Under the pieces are notes generated by a model that was not told the origin of the DNA, did not search any database, and saw only the letters and a list, made by a program, of their open reading frames with translations. The translations under genes and the position numbers were made by a program. Below, piece after piece: positions 1 through 8,986 of a stretch of DNA of 64,000 nt. Where the stretch lies: positions 36,236 to 100,235 of the forward strand of contig DAMANX010000017.1 of NCBI GenBank assembly GCA_032073245.1, written 5' to 3'. This DNA comes from QVMG01 sp032073245. Its GTDB lineage: Bacteria > Bacteroidota > Bacteroidia > Bacteroidales > Tannerellaceae. Each line of letters begins with the position of its first letter. Positions within the stretch are counted from its first letter, which is position 1.

Positions 1-289
1 CATCAATGAAGAATGAAAGTTCCGGAATTTTACGTAACTGCATTCGTACTCGTTGACCCAGGTCAAAACGAATTGCTTTTGTATTCGTACGTATTGCTTT
101 CAATAGTTCTTCCGATTTATCAGATGGAAAGATACTTAGGTATATCTTTGCAATACTCAGATCAGGGCTTATACGAACTGCACTTACCGAGATAAGTATT
201 CCATGCATTCCTTGTGCCTGTTTCTGGAAGATATCTCCCAGCTCCTTTTGCAGGAGACGCTCTATTCTACTTACACGTTTACTTTCCAT
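1..289 (-). CDS. rbfA: Ribosome-binding factor A, 3' end outside window
   Basis: RbfA binds the 30S subunit and helps 16S rRNA 5'-end maturation and cold adaptation. I translated this frame by hand on the minus strand. It starts MESKRVSRIERLLQKELGDI at 289 and runs off the left edge after about 96 codons, so roughly the last 15-25 residues are missing. The early R-x-x-R-x-E-R-L-L-Q-K-E-L segment and the later S-P-D-L-S-x-A-K-I-Y-x-S segment are typical of the KH-like RbfA fold. The next gene upstream in the transcript ends 12 bp away, so rbfA is probably co-transcribed with the O-methyltransferase and pyruvate kinase. The open frame on the opposite strand here is a shadow. Confidence 0.9.
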   Translation of the reverse strand, partial: MESKRVSRIERLLQKELGDIFQKQAQGMHGILISVSAVRISPDLSIAKIYLSIFPSDKSEELLKAIRTNTKAIRFDLGQRVRMQLRKIPELSFFID

Positions 290-300
290 ATCTTACTTTT

Positions 301-930
301 TTACTTTTTCCATATCATTGTCAATCCGTCACGGAGAGGAAGAATAACCTTTTCAACTCGTTCGTCTTGTTTGATCTTTTCGTTAAATGATAGAATACCT
401 ATCGTTTGCTTATCTGATGAGGGAACATCTTCGATGATAACCTTTCCATCCCACAGCGTATTATCCGCAAGAATTAGACCTCCTTTTCTCACATAAGGAA
501 ATATAACATCGTAATACTCTGTATATAATCTTTTATCGGCATCGATAAATACCATATCAAATATTTCATCTAACTGCGGAATAATATCCATGGCATCACC
601 GAAATGAACCTTAATCTTATCCTTGTGCGGAGATTGAGGAACATATTTCATAATGAAATCTTCCATCTCATCATTGATCTCCACTGTATGGATCAATGCT
701 CCTTCTTCTAGCCCTTCAGCCATACAGAGAGTGGCATATCCGGTATAAGTACCTATCTCCAATATCCGTTGAGGGCGAAGCATTCGGCAGAACATTTTCA
801 ATATTCGCCCTTGCAAGTGTCCCGACAACATACGTGGACGAAGCAGGTTTACATGTGCGTCCCGATTAAGGGTGGCTAAAAGTTCACCTTCTTTATCAAT
901 ATGAGACAGTATATACTCATCAACTGTCAT
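301..930 (-). CDS. Class I SAM-dependent O-methyltransferase (family 3)
   Basis: 209 aa. Resembles the catechol/caffeoyl-CoA O-methyltransferase family, cytosolic enzymes that move methyl from S-adenosylmethionine to small hydroxylated acceptors. Motif I LEIGTYTGYATLCMAE (around residue 57) forms the SAM pocket. VEINDEMEDF supplies the acidic ribose-binding end, and MVFIDADK supplies a metal-binding Asp. The length is standard and there is no signal peptide. The substrate in Bacteroidetes is not established. It lies 5 bp downstream of pyruvate kinase and 12 bp upstream of rbfA, a compact minus-strand operon. Confidence 0.88.
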   Translation of the reverse strand: MTVDEYILSHIDKEGELLATLNRDAHVNLLRPRMLSGHLQGRILKMFCRMLRPQRILEIGTYTGYATLCMAEGLEEGALIHTVEINDEMEDFIMKYVPQSPHKDKIKVHFGDAMDIIPQLDEIFDMVFIDADKRLYTEYYDVIFPYVRKGGLILADNTLWDGKVIIEDVPSSDKQTIGILSFNEKIKQDERVEKVILPLRDGLTMIWKK

Positions 931-935
931 TTATT

Positions 936-2402
936 TTATTTTGCCGGTTGCTCGTTTTCCTGAAAAGTAGGTAAAGCATATTTGCTACCTGCGTCCAGTA
1001 CTTTGCCAACATTATTGATTTCAAGGAAAGAAGTACCCCCTCCTTCTCCAAAACTACCGCTGAGGTAAGCCACCATATTATTGCGTGTGATCTGCCCGCT
1101 CTTGATCAGTTGATTCAGCGCATCATGGAAATAACCACGACGGCTATCGTTCCAGGGTTGATATACAGCCCATACACCATAAGAAAGCGCTAGTGAACGC
1201 ATCACTTGAGGATTATAACAGATAGCGAATACCGTTGCTGTTCCACGGAATGCCGCCAGATAACGGGCAGTACGACCCGAATAGCTATCAGTGATAATTG
1301 CTTTCACATGCAGTTTAGTGGAAGACTTCACTGCCTGTTTGGCAAGGAAAGATGTTACATCCAGGTCACTACTGATAGGCACGCGGATATCATTAGATGC
1401 CATTTTAGTTTTCTCAGCTTCACGGGCTACCTTGGTCATTGTTTGAACAGCTTCCAAAGGGTATTTGCCATAAGCAGTTTCACCACTCAGCATTAATGCG
1501 TCTGTCCGGTAATATATAGCATTTGCAATATCTGTCACTTCCGCACGCGTTGGGCGTGGATTATGGATCATGGTATGAAGCATTTGTGTGGCAACAATAA
1601 CCGGTTTTTTTGCCTCCACACATTTTTTGATCAAAACACGTTGGATTCCTGGTATTTTTTCTGCAGCAACTTCTATACCCAGGTCACCACGGGCAATCAT
1701 AATACCATAAGCAACATCCAGGATATCGTCAATATTATCGACACCTTCCTGATTCTCTATTTTAGCAATGATCTTGATTGGACTATTATGTTCGTCCAGA
1801 ATGCGTTGAATATCTAAAACATCCTGTTTGGAGCGAACGAAAGAATGAGCAATAAAATCAAGTTCATTTTCAATAGCCCATATTATATTTCTACGGTCAC
1901 GCTCTGTCAATGAAGGAAGATTGATGCGCACCCCTGGCACATTCACACTCTTACGACTACCTAATGTCGCATCATTCAAAACTTCGCATGTCAGGGTATC
2001 CCCATTTTTTTCAATTACTTTAAACTCCAGGTCACCATCATCAATCAATACATCTCCCCCTACGTTCAGGTCGTTCGCAAAATTGCGATAAGACACATAA
2101 ATGTGATCACGAGTGGTCTCTGCATCCGGATTACCGGATATCTTTACTTTATCACCTGTTTTGAAATCAATAGGTTCTTTTAGAAAAGTGGTCCGTACTT
2201 CCGGACCTTTCGTATCCATTAAAATAGCAAGACGGTCAGAAACCTGACGAGCATTGTTTACAATCTTGCTTAATCCTTCTTCCTGCAAATGAGCTGTGTT
2301 CAAACGAATCACATTCATTCCAGCCTTATACAATGAATCAATAAAATCAACTTCACAGCGTTGATCAGAAATCGTAGCAACAATCTTTGTATGCTTTAAC
2401 AT
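936..2402 (-). CDS. pyk: Pyruvate kinase
   Basis: 488 aa, full length. Catalyses phosphoenolpyruvate plus ADP to pyruvate plus ATP, the last step of glycolysis. Visible signatures are KIVATISDQ at the N-terminus (the usual KI-V-x-T-I-G motif with changes), MDTKGPEVRT, the active-site segment KIIAKIENQEGVDNIDDIL with the catalytic Lys and metal-binding Glu, ARGDLGIEV, and VIVATQMLHTMI. A C-terminal regulatory domain follows residue 350. It heads the operon with the O-methyltransferase and rbfA. The upstream 114 bp hold a long inverted repeat made of heptamers, and no clear consensus promoter was seen there. Confidence 0.97.
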   Translation of the reverse strand: MLKHTKIVATISDQRCEVDFIDSLYKAGMNVIRLNTAHLQEEGLSKIVNNARQVSDRLAILMDTKGPEVRTTFLKEPIDFKTGDKVKISGNPDAETTRDHIYVSYRNFANDLNVGGDVLIDDGDLEFKVIEKNGDTLTCEVLNDATLGSRKSVNVPGVRINLPSLTERDRRNIIWAIENELDFIAHSFVRSKQDVLDIQRILDEHNSPIKIIAKIENQEGVDNIDDILDVAYGIMIARGDLGIEVAAEKIPGIQRVLIKKCVEAKKPVIVATQMLHTMIHNPRPTRAEVTDIANAIYYRTDALMLSGETAYGKYPLEAVQTMTKVAREAEKTKMASNDIRVPISSDLDVTSFLAKQAVKSSTKLHVKAIITDSYSGRTARYLAAFRGTATVFAICYNPQVMRSLALSYGVWAVYQPWNDSRRGYFHDALNQLIKSGQITRNNMVAYLSGSFGEGGGTSFLEINNVGKVLDAGSKYALPTFQENEQPAK

Positions 2403-2415
2403 ATAACTTCGTTAT

Positions 2416-2530
2416 AAATTGACAATTGACAGTTGACAATTGACAATGAATTAATAAATCTTTTTTACCTTATAATTTTATACTTCTTCTTTCTTAAAAT
2501 TGTCAATTGTCAACTGTCAATTGTCAATTT
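2416..2530. repeat. Perfect 32-bp inverted repeat built of 7-bp units
   Basis: Arms 2416-2447 and 2499-2530 are exact reverse complements around a 51-bp AT-rich spacer. Each arm is four units of the heptamer ATTGACA (one reads GTTGACA). The right arm covers the last codons of aroQ and provides its TGA stop at 2517-2519. It could form a large hairpin in either transcript and act as a terminator between aroQ and pyk, but no clean U-tract follows. Confidence 0.9.
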
Positions 2531-2945
2531 CACTTAGCGCTTCCAGCGCCAAACGGTAGGAGTCCAATCCAAAACCAAGAATAACACCTTTACATGCTGC
2601 AGATATCATGGAAACATGGCGAAATGATTCACGGGCATGTACATTGGAAATATGTACCTCTATCACAGGTGTAGTAACTGCCTTAATGGCATCATGCAGG
2701 GCAATAGAAGTATGCGTATAAGCTGCCGCGTTCAGTATAATTCCATCGTAATCAAAACCGACTTCATGGATTTTATTGATCAGTTCACCTTCCACGTTAC
2801 TTTGAAATATGGATAATTCATATTGTGGATAGGCGGTGCGCAATTCACTCAGATAGTTTTCCAGAGAGACAGTCCCGTAAACATCGGGTTCTCTTTTGCC
2901 CAGCAGATTAAGATTTGGGCCATTAATGATCTGAAACCTCTTCAT
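2517..2945 (-). CDS. aroQ: 3-dehydroquinate dehydratase, type II
   Basis: 142 aa. Converts 3-dehydroquinate to 3-dehydroshikimate in the shikimate pathway. The start MKRFQIINGPNLNLLGKREP is the canonical N-terminus, so I use the ATG at 2945 rather than a longer open frame reaching 3092. Visible features are the flexible lid Arg and catalytic Tyr in KREPDVYG, NAAAYTHTSIAL, and the HISNVHARESFRH active-site loop with its conserved His and Arg. The final residues EIDN and the stop lie inside the heptamer repeat at 2499-2530, so the C-terminus has been reshaped by repeat DNA. It is divergent from xerD. Confidence 0.95.
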   Translation of the reverse strand: MKRFQIINGPNLNLLGKREPDVYGTVSLENYLSELRTAYPQYELSIFQSNVEGELINKIHEVGFDYDGIILNAAAYTHTSIALHDAIKAVTTPVIEVHISNVHARESFRHVSMISAACKGVILGFGLDSYRLALEALSEIDN

Positions 2946-3007
2946 ATACTTGTATTTTATTACCTTTGAATAAGATAGAATACACCTCAGCATAACACTC
3001 AAACAAG

Positions 3008-3039
3008 TTTGGTTCTGCATTCGGCTTTCACTATCTTTG
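3008..3039 (+). promoter_or_regulatory. Bacteroidetes promoter for xerD
   Basis: TTTG at 3008-3011, a 20-bp spacer, then TATCTTTG at 3032-3039 match the Bacteroides primary sigma consensus TTTG/TAnnTTTG. Transcription would begin near 3046, giving a leader of about 68 nt before xerD. Confidence 0.75.
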
Positions 3040-3067
3040 CACTGCCATGTTATACAAAAATGTGCGG

Positions 3068-3075
3068 CAAAGGTA
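3068..3075 (-). promoter_or_regulatory. Possible -7 element for aroQ
   Basis: TACCTTTG on the minus strand fits TAnnTTTG and lies about 120 bp upstream of aroQ. The -33 element is poor, so this is tentative. It would overlap the xerD leader on the other strand. Confidence 0.4.
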
Positions 3076-3113
3076 AACATTTTATTTGACACACAGCTAA
3101 CGAGATAGATACA

Positions 3114-4019
3114 ATGCCTGGTGAGAGTGACATAATCCGTAAATATAATACATATCTGCGTCTTGAGAAATCATTATCTGCCAATTCAGTAGATGCCTAT
3201 ATGACTGATCTGGATAAACTCGTTCGTTTTGCAGCGGGTGAGGATAAGAAAGTAACCGAGATTACTTATGAAGATCTGCAACAATTTGTGGCTCGTCTTC
3301 ATGATATTGGTATTCATCCGCGTTCACAGGCACGCATACTTTCAGGTATAAAATCTTTCTACCACTTTCTTTTACTGGAAGAATATACAACTATAGATCC
3401 GACCGAACTTCTGGAATCGCCGAAAATCGGAATGAAACTACCGGAAGTATTGACCGTTAATGAAGTTAATTCCATTCTAGACACGATAGATCTTTCTTTG
3501 CCTGAAGGGCAGCGAAACCGGGCTATATTAGAAGTTTTATATAGTTGTGGACTACGAGTGTCGGAACTTACAGCTTTGCGTTATTCGGATGTGTACTTTG
3601 AAGAAGGATTTATTAAAGTAGAAGGAAAAGGAGGAAAGCAGCGATTAGTTCCTATTTCCGAAACAGCTATACGTGAAATAAAGAATTATCTCTTTGACCG
3701 AAATCTGGTGAAGGTGAAGAAAGGATATGAAGACATTCTTTTTCTGAGCCGTCGAGGAACCGGGCTTTCCCGCATTATGGTATTTCACGTCATCAAACAA
3801 CAAACAGAAATGGCAGGTATCCATAAAAATGTAAGTCCGCACACCTTCCGCCATTCTTTTGCAACGCATCTTTTAGAGGGTGGTGCGAACCTTCGCGCTA
3901 TTCAGGAAATGCTTGGTCATGAAAAAATTACAACAACAGAAATCTATACCCATATTGATCGTGAATTCCTTCGTAAAGAGATATTGGAACATCATCCGAG
4001 GAGTAGGAGAAGGGAGTGA
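3114..4019 (+). CDS. xerD: Tyrosine recombinase XerD
   Basis: 301 aa. With XerC it resolves chromosome dimers at dif during division. The N-terminal SAM-like core-binding domain covers about residues 8-92 and the catalytic domain about 108-292. All catalytic residues are visible: Arg in SCGLRVSEL, Lys in VEGKGGKQR, HTFRHSFATHLL (H-x-x-R), LGHEKITTTEIYTHI with the second His and the nucleophilic Tyr. The length and the absence of an Arm domain fit a housekeeping Xer protein rather than a mobile-element integrase. It sits alone in its transcript, divergent from aroQ, with a good promoter. A repeat begins just after the stop. Confidence 0.93.
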   Translation: MPGESDIIRKYNTYLRLEKSLSANSVDAYMTDLDKLVRFAAGEDKKVTEITYEDLQQFVARLHDIGIHPRSQARILSGIKSFYHFLLLEEYTTIDPTELLESPKIGMKLPEVLTVNEVNSILDTIDLSLPEGQRNRAILEVLYSCGLRVSELTALRYSDVYFEEGFIKVEGKGGKQRLVPISETAIREIKNYLFDRNLVKVKKGYEDILFLSRRGTGLSRIMVFHVIKQQTEMAGIHKNVSPHTFRHSFATHLLEGGANLRAIQEMLGHEKITTTEIYTHIDREFLRKEILEHHPRSRRRE

Positions 4020-4032
4020 TTGTGATTATGCT

Positions 4033-4120
4033 TTTGAGGATATACGCTCAATCCGGCGAGCCTATATGCTCACCAGGCTGAGGAGCCTTACTCACTCAAC
4101 TGAGCATGGCTCTTCAACCG
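4033..4120. repeat. Intergenic repeat shared with 27170-27240
   Basis: The sequence after xerD (TATATGCTCAC, then GGCTGAG, TCACT and later CCGG blocks) is recognisably related to the reverse complement of the sequence after the acyltransferase gene near 27230. Both copies lie directly 3' of a gene. The element also contains internal GCTCA/TGAGC inverted pieces that could fold. Confidence 0.55.
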
Positions 4121-4153
4121 GACGGCCTTATTAAGGTTGGAAAATGTTTCTAT

Positions 4154-6559
4154 TTAATTAAAATTCTGAATTTCAACAGGCAATTCTTCTGACGCCACAG
4201 CTACGGAACAGTTTCCCTGTTTTTCTAAGGTGATGTATGCGCATCCATTGTAAGCTTGCACACGGCGTGAGCCTACTGAAGTGCCCAAATTTTGTAAAAG
4301 CTTACCTGCACCTGCTACACTGAATTCAATATACTGATGAGAATCCAGGCAACGGATACCATTCGCATCTTTTAGTTGTGCTTTGATCAGTATACGATTA
4401 TTATCAAGTGGAGTAGAGGTTAATTCTATTTTAGCCTCTTTTCCCCATTTTTCTGTTTGATATTCCTGTGTGATCTCATCACTGATTTGCTCTTTTTTAT
4501 TGTATCCTACGGCACGTATAGTATTTAGACCTTCCTCAAGAGCTACTTCCCAATGTAAACCAGCCGCGGGGAAATCAGCACTGATTCTTTTCTTTTTCCC
4601 TTGGGAGACACCATTAACAAAAAGTTCAGCTTCTGGACAATTGGAGTATACAAGGATTTCTTTTTTCTCTCCTTTTTCTCCCCAACGAACAGGCCAGGTA
4701 TGCCCATAGATATGAATCATAGGTGCTGAGGTCCAATAAGATTGGAATACATAATAACTTTCTTTCGGTGTCAGATCCCGTTCTACCACTCCTTTTTGGT
4801 TCACATAAGGAACAGGGTTTTCGGGACGAAGCGGAGTCGAGAAATCTTTGAATGTCCAAAAAGCAGAACCAGTTAGATTGGGCATAGTTTCCTGTTCTTT
4901 CAGGTGCCAGTCGAACAAACGGATTATATAGGATTCAGACCAATCGCCTTTGTTAGCAGCATTACTAACATCAGCAAAATCTCCTTCATTATGACGACGT
5001 GCATGGCTATCTCCTCCCCATTCGGCATGAAAGAAGCGATTGGTTCCGGCAATACCGCTTTCACTCATCTCACGGTAATCTCTAAATGCACGGCTATACC
5101 AACCAGCCCAGATAGTAGGCGAATAGACATCGATAATATCTTTACAGAATTCACATCGACGAATGGCTGTCAAACGACTATTATCCAATTTATGAGACAG
5201 ATTGTGCAATTCTTTCATAAATTCACGGATAGCATCTTTATCAAATGTATTAAAGTCGCCTGGCCAATCATTTTCATTCCCCATACCCCATAGGATCACT
5301 GATGGGTGATTATAGTGTTGTTCGATCATATTGGTAAGCATTCGGCGTGACTGCTCTTTATATGCTTCACCTCCTAATCCACCACGACACCAGGGAATTT
5401 CTTCCCATACCAAAAGGCCTAGCTCATCACATAGACGGAGGGCTATATCCGATTGCTGATAATGTCCTAACCGTATAAAATTAGCTCCCATATCCTTGAT
5501 CAGATTCATTTCTTTGATCATGATTTCTTCCGTTAGAGCAGCAGCTAATCCTGCATGGTCTTCATGTCGGTGAGTTCCTTTGAGGAGAATTCTTCTTCCG
5601 TTCAGACGGAAAGGGCCTTTTTCAACAAACTCAAAATGACGGAAGCCAAAACGTTCTACTGCCTGTAATTGTTTACCGTTTACTTCAAGACTCAGTTCGC
5701 ATGTGTATAATTGCGGATTTTCTACATCCCAAAGAAGAGGTTTTTTTAGTTCTTTATCAATAATAATTTGGTTTGTATATGTAGAACCTTCCACCTTATT
5801 CACAAAAACCTCTTTCCCATTCGGATCTTTGATAAGGATAGAAAGTGTATAAGGAACCGATTGATCTTTTGGTTGATAAAAAGATGTTTCTATTTTCAGG
5901 TTCCCGTTTTTACCTTTTTCGTCTGTAGAAGCATCAATACGGATGCGTTCAAAAGATATTTGAGGAACATATACCAGATTAACATAACGATAGAGGCCAC
6001 CATACAAATTGAAATCAGACATATCCGAAGGTATAGTTTCCGTATCCCGTATATTATCGCAACGGACAGCCACAGGAATCTTTCCGTTGAATTGCTTCTG
6101 GTAAACTTCCGTTTGACGAAAAGCATTTACTGCATCGGTAATATCCACTTTCCATCCGTCATAACCTCCAACGTGTTCTCCAACTTTTGTAGTATATACA
6201 TAGACTTCCGACCGTTGGCCGGCCCCCTCGAATTCGAGGAGGATGCGGCCATTGTCATACGGATTGTCCAGAGAAATATTTGTTCTATACCATCCGGCAC
6301 CCTGATAATAATTGAGATCCGGATCTACAGCGTCTTCAGCATTGAAACAATGAGGAAGTTCCACTTTTGTCCATAAAGGCACAGACTCGGGTTGTCCGGC
6401 ACGTGCCGGACGCATTACTTCCCATACACTTCCCATATCCTGACGGATAAATTCCCAACCCGTATTCAGGCGGGTCTTTTGATTGGAAGGAACCACAATC
6501 GCCTGAAGAGGTAGAATAAAGCTATTAATCAACAGAAAGAGAAAAGCTAACTTTTTCAT
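4154..6559 (-). CDS. GH2 family glycoside hydrolase (beta-galactosidase/beta-glucuronidase type)
   Basis: 801 aa with an N-terminal signal peptide (about residues 1-20). Domain order is typical of GH2: a jelly-roll sugar-binding domain (about 30-195), an Ig-like sandwich (200-305), a TIM barrel (310-600), then C-terminal sandwich domains. The proposed acid/base is E429 in WGMGNENDW and the nucleophile is E513 in FFHAEWGGD. It starts within the stop region of the upstream lyase/GH88 gene (ATGA-type 4-bp overlap), so the two are translationally coupled. In this PUL it probably removes a terminal beta-linked sugar from the uronide-containing oligosaccharide in the periplasm. Which sugar cannot be read from sequence. 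Confidence 0.9.
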   Translation of the reverse strand: MKKLAFLFLLINSFILPLQAIVVPSNQKTRLNTGWEFIRQDMGSVWEVMRPARAGQPESVPLWTKVELPHCFNAEDAVDPDLNYYQGAGWYRTNISLDNPYDNGRILLEFEGAGQRSEVYVYTTKVGEHVGGYDGWKVDITDAVNAFRQTEVYQKQFNGKIPVAVRCDNIRDTETIPSDMSDFNLYGGLYRYVNLVYVPQISFERIRIDASTDEKGKNGNLKIETSFYQPKDQSVPYTLSILIKDPNGKEVFVNKVEGSTYTNQIIIDKELKKPLLWDVENPQLYTCELSLEVNGKQLQAVERFGFRHFEFVEKGPFRLNGRRILLKGTHRHEDHAGLAAALTEEIMIKEMNLIKDMGANFIRLGHYQQSDIALRLCDELGLLVWEEIPWCRGGLGGEAYKEQSRRMLTNMIEQHYNHPSVILWGMGNENDWPGDFNTFDKDAIREFMKELHNLSHKLDNSRLTAIRRCEFCKDIIDVYSPTIWAGWYSRAFRDYREMSESGIAGTNRFFHAEWGGDSHARRHNEGDFADVSNAANKGDWSESYIIRLFDWHLKEQETMPNLTGSAFWTFKDFSTPLRPENPVPYVNQKGVVERDLTPKESYYVFQSYWTSAPMIHIYGHTWPVRWGEKGEKKEILVYSNCPEAELFVNGVSQGKKKRISADFPAAGLHWEVALEEGLNTIRAVGYNKKEQISDEITQEYQTEKWGKEAKIELTSTPLDNNRILIKAQLKDANGIRCLDSHQYIEFSVAGAGKLLQNLGTSVGSRRVQAYNGCAYITLEKQGNCSVAVASEELPVEIQNFN

Positions 6560-8892
6560 TTTTTCTTATAATTGGTGATTCTTGCTTTACGTAATAGAGC
6601 TTCCAGATAGTAATAGTCAGCGTAAGAAATAGGTGCGTCTATTTCATCATTCTTAGGATAATTACCGGTAGAGTGGAGTAGGAGGAATCCTTGTGCCGTA
6701 CCCGGTTCAGCCTGATAATGAGTGGTAAGGTTATGCACAATTGTATCAGCTAATCCTTTATAGTAAGTACTTTTTTCTGTTGAAGTATATTCTGCTAATT
6801 CATAGAGGGCAGATGCCATAATTGCGGCAGCAGAAGCATCCCGCGGTGCATTGGGGATAGCAGGATCTTTCATATCCCAATAGGCAATCAAGTCTTCCGG
6901 CATATTGGTTTGACTGAAGAAGAAATGAGCTATCTTTTCAGCCATTTCCAGATAAGCAGGGTCTTTTGTAAATCGGTAGCACATTGTGAAACCGTATAAT
7001 CCCCATCCTTGACCGCGACTCCATACGGATTCGTGAGCAATACCCTGATGTGTATGTTTAGCCTCTACAGCACCTGTTTCAGGATTATAGCCGATAACAT
7101 GATAAGAGGAATAATCGTCACGGAAATGATTTTTCATTGTGGTATTAGCATGAGTGATGGCTATCTCTCTATATATCGGATCTCCTGTCTCTTCCGAAGC
7201 CCAGAAAAGCATTTCCAAATTCATCATATTGTCGATAATAACCGGGAACTGCCATTTATCCCCACTATGATCCCATGAACGAATCGACTTTACTTTATCG
7301 CTATATCGGGAAATCAAAGATTTAGCAGCTTGAAGAACAACATCTTTATAAGATCTCTCACCTGTCAGGCGATAAGCTTGTCCAAAAGAATTATTAATAA
7401 TGAAACCTAGATCATGTGTTCCTTTAAAACGTTTCATTTCCTCAATAGGCCAGGTATAGCTTATTGCTTCCTGACGCCAGTAGTTATCATTTGTGTAATT
7501 AAAGGTTTGCCATAGTGACCCAGGAAAGAAACCGGAACACCAATCACGTGGGGCAACAAGGCGGAGGCTTCCGTCTTTTTCGACTGTACGTGGGCTTACC
7601 AATCGTTTATTTGTCGCTTCTTTTTTAGCTTCTTCCACACATTGAAAAGCATAATTCAATTGAGTTGTAACAAACGCAAAAGCGTTGTCTACTTCATCGG
7701 CTTTCAAGTATAATAGATTAAATCGGTCTTTCCAGTTGATAACTCGGTTTTCACGATATAGTTGTAGGTAATCTGTACGAGAAGGATTTAACAGATAAGT
7801 TCTATAGAGATCTTTTCCTAATTCGTTTTGTTTATACTCCCATTCGCTGATTTGTTGGTAAGGCCAGTCAGTAACTTCTTTCCCCATATATTGACTAATA
7901 AAATCAAGGGCTTTATAGAAGTTACGGCCATCTTCCGAAGTCGCATTATCTATATTGATACCCATCTTTTGCCCCATCTGAAAGATATCAATCATGTGGC
8001 TGAGGTTATATTGGGAATAGCCAAATGCAAGCGTTCTTCTCAGTTCCTGAGGTTGGCTTCCGTCCGGTTCTATCTGGGTAAAGATGCGTTTAGCAGGAAA
8101 TTCTCTGATCAATTGTTCAGCTACCTGATTATTCCCTACATACATTGCAAAAGCAATGACCTGTGTATCATAAGCTACACTATGATTGTTTTTCTGACTT
8201 GATTCTTCTTTACCCTGCTCACTCGTTAATATCCAGTTTAATAATTGACTAAACCATGCCTTCAGATTTTTACTATCTTTTGCGGTGAATGCTTTTGATT
8301 GTTCGAGTAACTGTACTGCATCCAGCATTTCAACAAACGAATAAGTGTCAATTACCCCATAGCAACGCCCTTTACCCTCGTTATGTCCGGGAATCATTTG
8401 AGCATAATTCAAGTTGGGATTCATTTTAGTTTCTTTATTAAAGAACCATACACGTATTAGTTCTGTAGCCTTTTGTGCGTATTTTTCTTCCCCGCTAAAA
8501 TACCAGGCAAGTGCCAGATTTGTTACACTATTAGCCATGCTACCGAGACGCACCCTGTCCAATTTTTCCAATTCCGGGTTAGATTCGCCATCACGATTGA
8601 TATAAGGCAGTCCATCGGGTTTACTCGGATCAGGCCAGTAATAACGAGCCTGACTCATATAATCGTGCTTATTACCACTTGCCGGAGTTTTATCTTTCAT
8701 CATTACAGAAAGAGCCGGTTTGTTTAGTTCCTTGTCTGCATCTTTCAATAATTGTTCGTATGCAAGAGAATAAACGGGTTGATCAAGAGAGGTTTTTACT
8801 TCTTGAAGATGTGCAGGATTCCATATTGTTTGCGCACACACGCTGAGCGTAAAAAAAAGAAGTGTGGAGAGAATGAATGTTTTTTTTTTCAT
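6556..8892 (-). CDS. PL38-like polysaccharide lyase fused to GH88 unsaturated uronyl hydrolase
   Basis: 778 aa, signal peptide to about residue 20. Residues about 25-365 match the alginate_lyase (PF05426) alpha/alpha toroid of the PL38 kind: GNKHDYMSQARYYWPDP near 73 and the KNNHSVAYD segment with N236/H237. Residues about 405-775 are a second six-hairpin barrel of GH88: RDWCSGFFPG (449-458), THDLGF with D494 and VIIDNMMNLEML with D554, the two Asp used to hydrate the 4,5-double bond. The lyase would leave a delta-4,5-unsaturated uronic acid at the non-reducing end and the GH88 half would remove it, so one chain holds two consecutive steps. Characterised PL38 activity is, as I recall, on glucuronan; the substrate here is inference. 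Confidence 0.82.
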   Translation of the reverse strand: MKKKTFILSTLLFFTLSVCAQTIWNPAHLQEVKTSLDQPVYSLAYEQLLKDADKELNKPALSVMMKDKTPASGNKHDYMSQARYYWPDPSKPDGLPYINRDGESNPELEKLDRVRLGSMANSVTNLALAWYFSGEEKYAQKATELIRVWFFNKETKMNPNLNYAQMIPGHNEGKGRCYGVIDTYSFVEMLDAVQLLEQSKAFTAKDSKNLKAWFSQLLNWILTSEQGKEESSQKNNHSVAYDTQVIAFAMYVGNNQVAEQLIREFPAKRIFTQIEPDGSQPQELRRTLAFGYSQYNLSHMIDIFQMGQKMGINIDNATSEDGRNFYKALDFISQYMGKEVTDWPYQQISEWEYKQNELGKDLYRTYLLNPSRTDYLQLYRENRVINWKDRFNLLYLKADEVDNAFAFVTTQLNYAFQCVEEAKKEATNKRLVSPRTVEKDGSLRLVAPRDWCSGFFPGSLWQTFNYTNDNYWRQEAISYTWPIEEMKRFKGTHDLGFIINNSFGQAYRLTGERSYKDVVLQAAKSLISRYSDKVKSIRSWDHSGDKWQFPVIIDNMMNLEMLFWASEETGDPIYREIAITHANTTMKNHFRDDYSSYHVIGYNPETGAVEAKHTHQGIAHESVWSRGQGWGLYGFTMCYRFTKDPAYLEMAEKIAHFFFSQTNMPEDLIAYWDMKDPAIPNAPRDASAAAIMASALYELAEYTSTEKSTYYKGLADTIVHNLTTHYQAEPGTAQGFLLLHSTGNYPKNDEIDAPISYADYYYLEALLRKARITNYKKK

Positions 8893-8921
8893 GAAACTAG
8901 ATTATTAATAGATATTGTATG

Positions 8922-8960
8922 AAAACAGAACCCACCCATTTCAGAGGGGTTCTGTTTTTT
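8922..8960 (-). terminator. Hairpin between surface-lipoprotein gene and lyase gene
   Basis: AAAACAGAACC (8922-8932) pairs with GGTTCTGTTTT (8948-8958), with an A-tract on one side and a T-tract on the other. On the minus strand it follows the SusCD-lipoprotein genes and precedes the enzyme genes, so it is a possible attenuator that lowers enzyme expression relative to SusCD. Confidence 0.65.
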
Positions 8961-8986
8961 GTTTAGTGCCGCAAATATAAATATAT

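Noticed and set aside
203..496. 97-aa plus-strand frame at the left edge
   Set aside because: Antisense to rbfA and the O-methyltransferase gene, both of which are clearly real.
2946..3092. N-terminal extension of aroQ
   Set aside because: The conserved family start is the ATG at 2945; the extension overlaps the xerD promoter and has no homologous pattern.
5768..6376. 202-aa open frame on the plus strand
   Set aside because: Antisense to the GH2 gene. Its composition (Ile, Arg and Cys rich, no domain) is that of a shadow frame.
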